Origin: Bacillota bacterium
GTDB lineage: Bacteria > Bacillota > Clostridia > Oscillospirales > Ethanoligenentaceae
Reading direction: 5' to 3'
Length of the DNA: 64,000 bases
Assembly: GCA_023391835.1 (NCBI GenBank)
Contig: JAEWAE010000011.1
Span: forward strand, 14,163-78,162
Position numbers and translations under genes: made by a program. This document shows positions 17,391 through 24,862 of the stretch, piece by piece (within the stretch, counting starts at the first letter, position 1; every line of letters starts with the position of its first letter). Below the pieces are notes generated by a model that made no database searches, was not told the DNA's origin, and saw nothing but the letters and a program-made list of their open reading frames with translations.

Positions 17391-18272
17391 ATGTGGAAAA
17401 TCGGCATCATCGGGTCGGAAAGCACCCACGCTCCGGATTTTGCCCGGCTGCTGAATCAGCCGGATGAAAAAGGCAATTTTCCCTTTGGCGACGCGCGGGT
17501 GACGGCCATCTGGGGCGGCGATGCGCAGCGGACCCGTGAGGTGGCGCAGACAGGCCGCATTCCACTCGTGGCGGAAAAGCCGGAAGACATGCGCGGTCAG
17601 GTGGACGCCGTAATGGTGGTGATCCGCCGGGGGGCGGCGCACGCCCGGTATGCGCTGCCGTTTCTTGAAAACGGCGTGCCCGTCTGGGTGGATAAACCTC
17701 TGGCCGTGGAATACGCAGATGCGCTGCGCATGACCCGGGCGGCCCGGGAACACCGGACTTTGCTGACGGGCGGCTCCACCGTGCATTTCAGCGACGACGT
17801 GGCGGCGCTGAGGCGCACTTTTGCGGCCATGCGGGGACGGGGCAGCTTTCGTTCCGCGGCGGTCAACTACCCCGCCGATCTGGCGAGCCCGTATGACGGG
17901 CTTTATTTTTATGCGCCCCATGCGGCCGACATCCTCGCGTCGGTCTTCGGCCCCCAGGCGCGCTCGGTGAAGACCGACGTCCATTGCGGCACCCTGACGG
18001 CGCTGGTCAAATACCCGGATTTCGTCGTGACCGTGAATTTTTCTCAGACCAACCGGTATTACGGCATTCTTTACGCGACGGATGCCGTCGAGGTGCGGGA
18101 AATTACAGCCGCGGATATATATCGGCGGGGCATGGCCGACTTCCTGAGCCGGCTGCGCGCGCGGGAAGTACCGGAGGATTATGAGCCTCTGCTGCAGCCG
18201 CTGCGTCTGCTCCATGCACTGGAAGCATCGATACGCCGCGGAGGGGCCGAGACGCCGGTCGCCGCCGGGTGA
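17391..18272 (+). CDS. Gfo/Idh/MocA-family oxidoreductase
   Basis: A 293-residue NAD(P)-dependent dehydrogenase-type protein. The ATG at 17391 is chosen because GGGAGGA stands 6 bases upstream; an ATG 15 bases earlier overlaps that site. The N-terminal segment WKIGIIGSESTHAPDF is a modified Rossmann start (GxxG rather than GxGxxG). VWVDKPLAV is the EKP-type motif with Asp-Lys-Pro, which supplies the catalytic lysine. It is short relative to the family (commonly 330-380), with a reduced C-terminal domain. It closes the three-gene operon that begins at 15277 and faces a convergent minus-strand operon 44 bases away. The substrate is probably a keto-sugar or cyclitol; not determined by sequence. 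Confidence 0.82.
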   Translation: MWKIGIIGSESTHAPDFARLLNQPDEKGNFPFGDARVTAIWGGDAQRTREVAQTGRIPLVAEKPEDMRGQVDAVMVVIRRGAAHARYALPFLENGVPVWVDKPLAVEYADALRMTRAAREHRTLLTGGSTVHFSDDVAALRRTFAAMRGRGSFRSAAVNYPADLASPYDGLYFYAPHAADILASVFGPQARSVKTDVHCGTLTALVKYPDFVVTVNFSQTNRYYGILYATDAVEVREITAADIYRRGMADFLSRLRAREVPEDYEPLLQPLRLLHALEASIRRGGAETPVAAG

Positions 18273-18316
18273 CGGGTAGATTCCGTTTCCCGGCGGCGGC
18301 AGGGGGAAATCCACTA

Positions 18317-19201
18317 TCAGAGGTTGATGGCGACGAGCGCCGCGATACCGCACAGCAGGCCGGCGGCGCCGAAGCGGTCGAGCCTTTCCCGCAGCGCGAG
18401 GACGGAATAGACGGTCACGCCCACCATCATGCCGCCCAACACCGTGGGAAACAGATAGGCGCTGGAAATACGTGACGACAACCATGTGACCGACAGATTG
18501 CCTCCGCCATTGCCCACGGCCAGCGCCAGCAGCGGCAGGGCCAGCCGGCCCATATGCCTGAGCTCGCCTTTCGCCGCGGGAAAACTTTTGCGGGCGCCCA
18601 GCAAGAGGACATACACCGCCACGGCCAGCACAAAGGCCGACGTGAAAGCCATGGTGGTCATGCCGGCCGCCTCCCGCCCGTGGGTGGCCATCTGCTGCGC
18701 CTTGACAAGGACCGACAGACTGCCGTTGAGCACAAAGGTGGCGAAGCAAAGCACCATCCACCGCCTGCTTTTGCGCCCGCCGGCCCCGGCACCCGGCACA
18801 CAGATGAGATAGAATGCTGCCACAAACAGCGCGATGCCCACGCCCATCGTCCAGCGGAACGTATCCCGCCAGACGAGGACGCCCGCCAGCGCCGGGATCA
18901 CCATGCTGGCCGAATAAAAAAACGCGGTGTAGGAAAGCGGCCCCGTCTGCATGGCGTAGAAATAGCAGGCGATGGTTGCGATGAGTATCACCCCAAAAAG
19001 CACGCCGAAGCCGACGGTGACGGGGCCGATGCGTTCGCCGACCGCGGCCTCCCGCACCCAGAAGACGGCGGCGACCACGGCGCTGAAAAGGCCCGTTTCC
19101 AGGATGTTTTCCCTAAGGGTGGTCACGTCGATTTTTTTGAGCGCCACCGTCTGCATGCCGAAAAACAAAATGCTCAGAATCAAAAGCAGCGCGATTTTCA
19201 T
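18317..19201 (-). CDS. EamA/DMT-superfamily transporter
   Basis: A 294-residue membrane protein with about ten hydrophobic segments arranged as two EamA-type halves (first half beginning IALLLILSILFFGMQT; second beginning WMVLCFATFVLNG). DMT proteins export or import small metabolites such as amino acids or sugars. It is the last gene of a minus-strand operon after the NagB-like enzyme and a small unknown protein, starting 5 bases after the stop of the latter. The ribosome binding site is GGGGAGGA. It may export an end product of the pathway or bring in its substrate; direction cannot be inferred. Confidence 0.85.
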   Translation of the reverse strand: MKIALLLILSILFFGMQTVALKKIDVTTLRENILETGLFSAVVAAVFWVREAAVGERIGPVTVGFGVLFGVILIATIACYFYAMQTGPLSYTAFFYSASMVIPALAGVLVWRDTFRWTMGVGIALFVAAFYLICVPGAGAGGRKSRRWMVLCFATFVLNGSLSVLVKAQQMATHGREAAGMTTMAFTSAFVLAVAVYVLLLGARKSFPAAKGELRHMGRLALPLLALAVGNGGGNLSVTWLSSRISSAYLFPTVLGGMMVGVTVYSVLALRERLDRFGAAGLLCGIAALVAINL

Positions 19202-19206
19202 TAAAA

Positions 19207-19809
19207 TCAGTCCTCCCCGGCCGGCTCCCGGGCCTCAAAGTCGAAAAAGCGGTCGATACCCTCGCAGGCGGTGACCCCCGCGTGAAATTGCCGCGGCAGC
19301 CCGGCCGTCGGCACGGTATAAACCGATCCGTCGGCTGCCGACGGATCCAGCGAAACGGCAAGAGCTTCGGGCAGCGTGCGGACGGTGAGTGTGTGTGGCT
19401 CGCCCTCCGTCACCGGGAAATGGAGCCGGGCGATATTTTCCGGCCGCACGGAAGTGCCCTCCGGAATCAGACGCCAGACGTTGACGCCGCCCTCGTAAGC
19501 TACAATCTCAAAATGCAGACCGTAGCGCGCCGGCGCGTCGGCTTCCCGCCGGATGTCGTCGGTGAGCACGATCAGCGGCGCGCCGTAATGGGCAAACCGG
19601 CAGCGCGTGCGCAAAATCGTGCCCGCCGGGTATCGCTTTTTCGTGACCATGCTGATGTATTCGAATCGGCCGGATTCGGCTTCCGGCCGGTTTTCAATGC
19701 CGTCTTCCGCCTGATGGAAGCGGGGAAAGCGGCGGCAGAGCGGGGAATAAACATAGGCAAAAGCCGCCGGGTCCCATCGGCCGGGTGCAAAATGGAATTG
19801 ATCGCTCAT
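19207..19809 (-). CDS. Uncharacterised 200-residue protein, possible beta-sandwich
   Basis: I do not recognise a named family. The protein has no signal peptide or membrane segment and is rich in alternating hydrophobic strands (for example YGLHFEIVAYEGG and EPHTLTVRTLPEALAVSLD), resembling the concanavalin/LamG-type jelly roll used for carbohydrate binding. Its start codon overlaps the stop of the NagB-like gene by 4 bases (ATGA), so it is translationally coupled to it, and the EamA transporter follows after 5 bases. The tight coupling argues for a function in the same pathway, perhaps as a sugar-binding or accessory protein. Confidence 0.6.
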   Translation of the reverse strand: MSDQFHFAPGRWDPAAFAYVYSPLCRRFPRFHQAEDGIENRPEAESGRFEYISMVTKKRYPAGTILRTRCRFAHYGAPLIVLTDDIRREADAPARYGLHFEIVAYEGGVNVWRLIPEGTSVRPENIARLHFPVTEGEPHTLTVRTLPEALAVSLDPSAADGSVYTVPTAGLPRQFHAGVTACEGIDRFFDFEAREPAGED

Positions 19810-20603
19810 CCATCGGCCTTCTTTTCCAGACCGGGTGGGAGCAGCGCGGCACTGTCGGCATCCAGATACAGCGAGGCGTCGGGGTGCCGGCGCAGGATGC
19901 TGGCCGGGCAGCTCTCGTCGACGGGGCCGGTGAGCATGGCCCGCACAGCTCCGGCTTTCGTGGCCGCCGGCACGACGCAGAAAAGGCTCCCACCGCGCGT
20001 CAGCGCGGGGACCGTCAGCGTGACGGCCGTGCGGGGCACGTCGTCGAGGGTGTCAAAGCACCCGTCATGCACCTGCTGCATCCGGCAGACTTCGTCGAGT
20101 GTCACTTCCTTGACGGGGAGCGGGTCGTCAAAATCGGCCACCGCCGGGTCGTTGAATGCGATGTGGCCGTTTTCACCGATGCCCAGACAGACGATATCCG
20201 GCGGGTACTCTTTGAGCAGGCGGCCGTACCGTCCGCATTCCCGCGCAATGTCGCCGCTGCCGCCCCGGATGTAGTGGACCGAGCGGAACGGAAGCTTGCT
20301 GAAAATCCGATCTCGCAAAAAGTTGCCGAAGCCCTGCGGGGCATCCGGCGTCAGACCCACGTATTCGTCCATGTGGAATGCGTCGACTCTTCCCCAGTCG
20401 ATGGCGGGCTCCCGCACCAGCGCGGCCAGCATTTCATCCTGGGACGGGGCCGCCGCGAAAATGATGTGGATCGCGTGTTTTTGCCGCAGCAGTTCCCGGA
20501 TTTTCCGCGCGGCCGCGGCCGCGGCGGCTCTGCCCATTTCTTCCCGGGTTGCAAAACGGGATACGCAGAGCCGGTCCTCCTGAAATTCTTCTGTCGCCGA
20601 CAT
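19806..20603 (-). CDS. Glucosamine-6-phosphate deaminase (NagB)-like protein with altered catalytic residues
   Basis: A 265-residue NagB/6-phosphogluconolactonase-fold protein. The open frame extends upstream, but the ATG at 20603 has GGGAGG correctly placed. FHMDEYVGL gives Asp79, matching the ring-opening base Asp72 of E. coli NagB. In GIGENGHIAFNDP, His147 is kept, but Asn145 replaces the catalytic Asp141 and Asp152 replaces Glu148. The product is therefore a divergent NagB that may act on another amino-sugar phosphate or a different isomer. It starts a three-gene operon. A 270-base divergent region separates it from the second amidohydrolase pair. Confidence 0.82.
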   Translation of the reverse strand: MSATEEFQEDRLCVSRFATREEMGRAAAAAAARKIRELLRQKHAIHIIFAAAPSQDEMLAALVREPAIDWGRVDAFHMDEYVGLTPDAPQGFGNFLRDRIFSKLPFRSVHYIRGGSGDIARECGRYGRLLKEYPPDIVCLGIGENGHIAFNDPAVADFDDPLPVKEVTLDEVCRMQQVHDGCFDTLDDVPRTAVTLTVPALTRGGSLFCVVPAATKAGAVRAMLTGPVDESCPASILRRHPDASLYLDADSAALLPPGLEKKADG

Positions 20604-20873
20604 GAGGCGCACCTCCCTGAAAATAATATCGCAGACGATTGATCGACCGCACGGCACGGCAAAGGGCCGCGGCGCCGGTTCCTTTTCAAAATAGCACATT
20701 GGGGTGGAATATACTCCGCTTTTTTCACAATGGTATTGACGAAATCGCGAAAAATCTACCCTGCCGACGATCCGCAAGGATTCCCGTACAATCCGTCAAG
20801 CATTTCGGCCGCATACGGATTATACTGAGGCAGGAATGATAGGGCCGAATGACGGTCAAAGGGGGAAACGGTT

Positions 20874-21635
20874 TTGCATTCACTCCGATTTTTCGACTGC
20901 AACGCCTCTTTCGGCAGGAGGAGCGTGCGCAACCCCGGCTCTTTTTACCGCAAAGAGGAACTGCTGCAAAAAATGACCGATTACGGTATCGAGCGGGCAC
21001 TGGTCTATCACGCCATGGCCAAGGAATATGACCCGCAGGCGGGCAACGGGATTCTGGCGCAGGAGATCGAAAACGAGCCGCGGCTTTGCCCCGTGTGGGC
21101 GCTGCTGCCCCATTATACGGGGGAATTCGACACACCGGACGAGACGGCGGAAAAAATGCGCCGGCAGGGCGTACGGGCGGTCACGATGTTTCCATCCCCG
21201 GCCTGCCAGTTTTTTTCACTGGCCGAATTCACCTGCGGCGAGATCTTCGCCATGCTGGAAACTCACCATATTCCCTTGTTTATCGGGATGGATCAGCTGG
21301 GCGGCCTGGCGGGGTTGGAGGGCATTTGCGCGCGGCATCCCGAGCTGCGCGTCGTGGTGACCGGGGTCAATTACCGCATCGACCGGGATCTATACCCGCT
21401 GCTGGCGCAATATCCTTACATATATATAGAGACATCGGGCTATAAGACCATGGACGGGATTGGCACAATCTGCGCCCGGTTTGGGGCGGGAAGGCTGCTC
21501 TTCGGCACGGGCATGCCGGTGACCTCCGGCTCCGGGGCGGTGGGGCTGATCACTTATGCCTCCATTTCCGACGAGGAAAAACAGATGATTGCGGCGGGCA
21601 ACCTGGAAAAGCTGCTGGGAGGTGTGCGGTTTTGA
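20874..21635 (+). CDS. Amidohydrolase-fold protein lacking all metal ligands (second pseudoenzyme)
   Basis: A 253-residue protein of the amidohydrolase-2 fold. None of the usual ligands is present: the N-terminus reads FFDCNASFG in place of DxHxH, the beta-5 strand LFIGMDQ, beta-6 VVVTGVN, and beta-8 FGTGMP where the enzyme has FGTDMP. The open frame is intact. It overlaps the downstream catalytic homologue by 4 bases (TTGA), which argues for coupled translation and a 1:1 complex. The start is a TTG preceded by AAAGGGGG. The order (inactive then active) is the reverse of the 10.6-12.2 kb pair, so the two pairs are not a simple tandem copy. Confidence 0.77.
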   Translation: MHSLRFFDCNASFGRRSVRNPGSFYRKEELLQKMTDYGIERALVYHAMAKEYDPQAGNGILAQEIENEPRLCPVWALLPHYTGEFDTPDETAEKMRRQGVRAVTMFPSPACQFFSLAEFTCGEIFAMLETHHIPLFIGMDQLGGLAGLEGICARHPELRVVVTGVNYRIDRDLYPLLAQYPYIYIETSGYKTMDGIGTICARFGAGRLLFGTGMPVTSGSGAVGLITYASISDEEKQMIAAGNLEKLLGGVRF

Positions 21636-22423
21636 TCGACTTAAAAAAGGCCGTGCTGGCGGGGCAGCCGCTGAAAGGAATCCCCGTCATCGACGCCCAT
21701 GACCATCTGGGGCGCTGGAATGCCTTCCATGTGCCGGGCGGCGGCACCATCGAGCAGATGGTCGGCCGGATGGATCGGCTGGGCATTGACAGGGTCTGTG
21801 TCACGGCCCACGCCTCCATCGGCCCGGATTATGTCTATGGCAACGATTTGGTGTGGCAGGCCATTCAGAAATACCCCGACCGGGTGACCGGTTACGTGAC
21901 GGTTAACCCCAACTATCCCGAAGAAATGGCCGGCGAGCTGCGGCGCTGCTTTGCACGACCGGGCTTTAAGGCCATCAAATTCCACCCGTACTGCCACGGC
22001 GCGGCGCCGGACGACCCCGGCTACGCCGCCGCCTACGAGGAAGCGGAGCGGCGCGGCTGCCCGGTGCTCATCCACGTCTGGGGAGTGGGGGATGTGATGG
22101 CGGTGGATCGGGTGGCGCCGCATTATCCCCATGCGGCAATCATCATGGCCCACACCGGCGGCGACATCGGCGCCATGAAGATGGCGCTGCAGGTCATTCC
22201 CAAGTATCCGAACGTATACGGTGATCTGGCGATTTCCACCGGTTTGGAGGGAAATGTGGAATGGTTTGTGCGCGAGGTCGGTTCCCGCAAAATCATTTTC
22301 GGTACGGATATGCCCTTTTTTGATCCGAGCTCAAATCTGGCACGCGTGGCCATGGCGAATATTTCCGACGAGGAAAAAACGGATATATTCAGCGGAAACA
22401 TCACCCGACTGATACAGTTTTGA
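21632..22423 (+). CDS. Amidohydrolase (TIM-barrel type), complete metal site
   Basis: A 263-residue amidohydrolase-2 protein with a full ligand set: His23 and His25 (DAHDHLG), His148 (VLIHVW), His174 (IMAHTGGD) and Asp227 (FGTDMPFFD). It starts with a TTG overlapping the upstream pseudoenzyme gene, with GGGAGGTG as ribosome binding site. A terminator follows directly. Its last 120 codons have a close second copy at 53032-53391, suggesting duplication within this island. The reaction is unknown; hydrolysis or decarboxylation of a sugar-derived carboxylate fits the family. Confidence 0.86.
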   Translation: MIDLKKAVLAGQPLKGIPVIDAHDHLGRWNAFHVPGGGTIEQMVGRMDRLGIDRVCVTAHASIGPDYVYGNDLVWQAIQKYPDRVTGYVTVNPNYPEEMAGELRRCFARPGFKAIKFHPYCHGAAPDDPGYAAAYEEAERRGCPVLIHVWGVGDVMAVDRVAPHYPHAAIIMAHTGGDIGAMKMALQVIPKYPNVYGDLAISTGLEGNVEWFVREVGSRKIIFGTDMPFFDPSSNLARVAMANISDEEKTDIFSGNITRLIQF

Positions 22424-22426
22424 CGG

Positions 22427-22463
22427 AAACCGGCCGCTCCATTTCGGAAAGCGGCCGGTTTTT
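22427..22463 (+). terminator. Rho-independent terminator of the second amidohydrolase pair
   Basis: AAACCGGCCGCT pairs with AGCGGCCGGTTT around a 10-base loop and is followed by a T-run; it begins 4 bases after the stop codon. Confidence 0.85.
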
Positions 22464-22541
22464 CTGTGGCGCGGATTATTTCGGATTCAATCCGGTCATC
22501 ACCGTGCAACGGATCTTTCACCCTGGGGAAAGGCACAAAAA

Positions 22542-22578
22542 GGACGGGGCCGCCTCAAATCAAGGCGATTCCCCGTCG
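22542..22578. repeat. Inverted repeat between convergent units
   Basis: GACGGGG(C)CGCCT and AGGCG(ATT)CCCCGTC form an interrupted hairpin about 110 bases past the 3' end of the radical SAM gene. It lacks a T-run, so its role as a terminator is uncertain. Confidence 0.4.
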
Positions 22579-22685
22579 GACGGCCCCCGAGACGGCTGGG
22601 ACAAAATGGGGGAGTCGGCTATTAGGGATGCAGGCAAAGCACCGCAAGAAAAATGTGCCTCCCAGTTACTTTTACATTACAGCTT

Positions 22686-23768
22686 TTATGCCGTAGGAGG
22701 CAGCATACTTTCAACCGCTGTCCGCTTGTCGAATAGGGCACAGCCACCGGTGTGCCCTTCCGTTTGGATACCGCTTTGCCGGATTCTTTGGAACAAAGCG
22801 GAGCCGAGCGCCTGTTTGATGCTTCCGACCTTGAGATTTGTGTCGGCATACGGTGAAAAAGGGCATGGTTCCGCCCCGCCAAAAGGGTTGATATGAAAAA
22901 AGCCTCTCCCAGCGGCCAAACATCCGCCCATCTGCTTTTCGTCGCCGGGGAAGGAAATAAACAGGATATCCGTAAAGCGCAGGCGAAGCTCCGCCTGGCA
23001 CTCGGCCAGGATACTGCGCTCTTCTTCCCCGGGCGCCAGACCTGTGTTGCCGTCAACAGGCACATATTCCACAAATACGACCACTTTACACCCGTTTCTG
23101 TGAAGTTCCGCAATAAATTTTTCACTTGTTACGGCCGCGAGGTTCTCTCTGGTTATGGTGATGGAAACACCGTAAAAGATGCCGCGCCGTTTCATCGCAC
23201 TCATCGCCTGTGCAATCAACCGGAAGGTTCCATCCCCGCGCCTGCTGTCTGTTTGCCGGCAATTGCCCTCCACGCTGACAATCGGGAACAGATTTCGATT
23301 GCGGTCAAACTGACCGAGCGCTTTCTCGGTAAAAAGCGTCCCATTCGTGAAAACGGGAAAAATCAATCCGCGCGTCTTCGCCGCCTTGTCAAGGACATCG
23401 GGCCGTTCCAGAGGCTCTCCGCCCGCCAGCAGGATGAAAGACACGCCGAGCGTCGCGGCTTCCGCAAAGAGCTCTTCCCACCGCGCCGCACTCAGCTCTT
23501 CGGTTGCCGCCGCATCCGCACAGATGTGATTTGCCCGGGCGTAACACCCCGCGCAATGTAAATTGCATCGGGTCGCAATGCTTGCAATTAAAAAGGGAGG
23601 AATCGGGCTGCCATCCTGCTCCGACTGAAGGCGTTTTTCGGCGGCTCCTTTTTGAAGCGCCATGGCCCGAATCAGAAAGCTGCTTTCCCTTGCATTGGTA
23701 AGAGAACCACGCAGGGTCTGCCGAAAAATCCGATCGATTGAGATGTTGAGATATTCCGTCAAATTCAC
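22686..23768 (-). CDS. Radical SAM protein with SPASM-like C-terminal cysteines
   Basis: A 360-residue protein. The start is taken as the GTG at 23768, preceded by GGAGGTGAAGC and overlapping the stop of the TetR gene by 4 bases (GTGA). The [4Fe-4S]/SAM motif CNLHCAGC gives Cys68, Cys72 and Cys75, followed by the GGEPL segment. The C-terminal part has GCLAAGRGFFHINPFG and EPCPFSP, then a late GGC, resembling the SPASM or twitch extension that binds an auxiliary cluster. Such proteins modify peptides or enzymes or act as anaerobic metabolic enzymes. No precursor peptide gene was found next to it. It is cotranscribed with, and probably controlled by, the TetR regulator. Confidence 0.88.
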   Translation of the reverse strand: MNLTEYLNISIDRIFRQTLRGSLTNARESSFLIRAMALQKGAAEKRLQSEQDGSPIPPFLIASIATRCNLHCAGCYARANHICADAAATEELSAARWEELFAEAATLGVSFILLAGGEPLERPDVLDKAAKTRGLIFPVFTNGTLFTEKALGQFDRNRNLFPIVSVEGNCRQTDSRRGDGTFRLIAQAMSAMKRRGIFYGVSITITRENLAAVTSEKFIAELHRNGCKVVVFVEYVPVDGNTGLAPGEEERSILAECQAELRLRFTDILFISFPGDEKQMGGCLAAGRGFFHINPFGGAEPCPFSPYADTNLKVGSIKQALGSALFQRIRQSGIQTEGHTGGCALFDKRTAVESMLPPTA

Positions 23769-24334
23769 GGTTGCTTCACCTCCGGCAAAAAAAGTTCCAG
23801 TTCCCAGTCGATCAGCCAATTGGATGCATTTTCGTCTGACAGATTCATGCCGGCGTAGCGCAGGAACGCATCGGAGCGGTAAAATGCCAGCTGCAAAAAG
23901 GAAATCATCTCGTAGGCAATGACGCGGCATTCCGTGTCGCTCCGGCGATTCCCGAAATGCTCCCGGATTTCGGGAAACACATACAGGGGCAGGCTGATTT
24001 CATCTTCCAGCAGAAGATGGGGCACATATATTTTGGTGTATCGCTGGTATTTCAGAACGACATGACAGATTTGTTTGAGGATTTGCCGCAGTCGCTCTTT
24101 GGGTGGATCGGATGGATTGGGGGGCATTTGAAAAATTTTCGCTGCATCGGCAAGGATTTTCTCAACTGCCCGGGATTCCAAGTCTTTTTTGGAACCAAAG
24201 TAGTAATTAATTAGGGCGGTGTTTACGCCGGCACAGGCAGCTATCTGACGGGATGTGATTGTTTCCGGCCGATCGGACCCTTTCAGAAGCTCCACGGTCG
24301 CATGCAGCAGGGCCATTTTCTTGGTTTCTTCCAC
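23765..24334 (-). CDS. TetR-family transcriptional regulator
   Basis: A 189-residue repressor. The N-terminal helix-turn-helix is TSRQIAACAGVNTALINYYFGSKKDL in outline (ITSRQIAACAG, then INYYFGSK), typical for TetR. The ligand-binding domain follows and is not diagnostic. It starts with GTG at 24334 behind AAAAGGA. A 25-base near-palindrome overlaps its own -10 box (24350-24374), so autorepression is likely. The radical SAM gene is translationally coupled downstream and should respond to the same signal. Confidence 0.9.
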   Translation of the reverse strand: MEETKKMALLHATVELLKGSDRPETITSRQIAACAGVNTALINYYFGSKKDLESRAVEKILADAAKIFQMPPNPSDPPKERLRQILKQICHVVLKYQRYTKIYVPHLLLEDEISLPLYVFPEIREHFGNRRSDTECRVIAYEMISFLQLAFYRSDAFLRYAGMNLSDENASNWLIDWELELFLPEVKQP

Positions 24335-24349
24335 GGGCTTTCATCCTTT

Positions 24350-24374
24350 TTAAACATGTATTAAACACGTTTAA
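24350..24374. promoter_or_regulatory. Probable TetR operator
   Basis: A 25-base imperfect palindrome beginning TTAAACATGT and ending ACACGTTTAA lies between the -10 box and the start codon of the TetR gene, just where a repressor would block transcription. Only a few positions break the symmetry. Confidence 0.7.
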
Positions 24375-24401
24375 TTATACGCGTTCCGGCGCTTTTGTCA
24401 A
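24374..24401 (-). promoter_or_regulatory. Promoter of the TetR-radical SAM operon
   Basis: On the minus strand, TTGACA (24401-24396) and TATAAT (24379-24374) are separated by 16 bases. Both hexamers match the SigA consensus perfectly, which implies a strong promoter that needs a repressor. Confidence 0.82.
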
Positions 24402-24545
24402 TGGAGCCGAGAAAATGATTGGCGCGTCTGTCTGGGAGTACGCCATTCGGCATTGCCGGGCCGTATAGGTCTGCATGGTGAAGCCACATAGACGCGAATG
24501 TGAGTATCTTTTGGCTGTACATGTTCGTTTTACCCGTGTCTCGTT

Positions 24546-24585
24546 GCGAATGCCCGGAATACGGTTAAGTATTCCGGGCATTCGC
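24546..24585. repeat. Perfect 17-base inverted repeat
   Basis: The arm GCGAATGCCCGGAATAC (24546-24562) is repeated exactly in inverted orientation at 24569-24585, with a 6-base loop GGTTAA. There is no T-run on either side, so it is not a standard terminator. It may be a mobile-element end, a protein site or an RNA hairpin. Confidence 0.75.
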
Positions 24586-24643
24586 ACCTCGCCGGCGCCA
24601 TTTTATCGCAAAAATCCGTCGGTTTTGAGTTTGCAAACGAAGC

Positions 24644-24862
24644 TTAACTCTGCGTGCATTTGCTTTGGTTTCGGTATTGCGCGGGGGTGGCACCGGTTAT
24701 TCTTTTGAAGCTTCGGATAAAGCTGGATGTATTCTGGTAATTCAGCTTTTCGGCAATTGCAGAAATTTTCATGTCGGTTTCGATCAGCCACTTTTTGGAA
24801 ACCTGAATCCGATATTGAAGCAAATAATTGCTGAAGCTGGTGCCATGCGAAACCTGCTTTCA
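24644..24862 (-). pseudogene. Remnant of an AraC-type regulator (C-terminal helix-turn-helix only)
   Basis: Reading the minus strand from 24859 gives KQVSHGTSFSNYLLQYR, then KKWLIETDMKISAIAEKL, then FIRSFKRITGATPAQYR and a stop at 24644. This is the second half of an AraC DNA-binding domain. A TGA codon stands directly before it (24862-24860) and nothing AraC-like continues upstream, so the gene is truncated. By my alignment about 34 of 59 residues match the C-terminus of sensor B at 30.7 kb. It points away from importer B, like sensor D relative to importer D, so it may be the relic of a previous sensor. Confidence 0.75.

Noticed and set aside
16272..18761. 829-codon minus-strand open frame
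   Set aside because: It runs across three recognisable plus-strand genes and part of the EamA gene in another frame; no domain is visible.
22686..24334. RiPP biosynthetic locus
   Set aside because: A radical SAM protein with SPASM-like cysteines is present, but no small precursor gene, peptidase or exporter is next to it.
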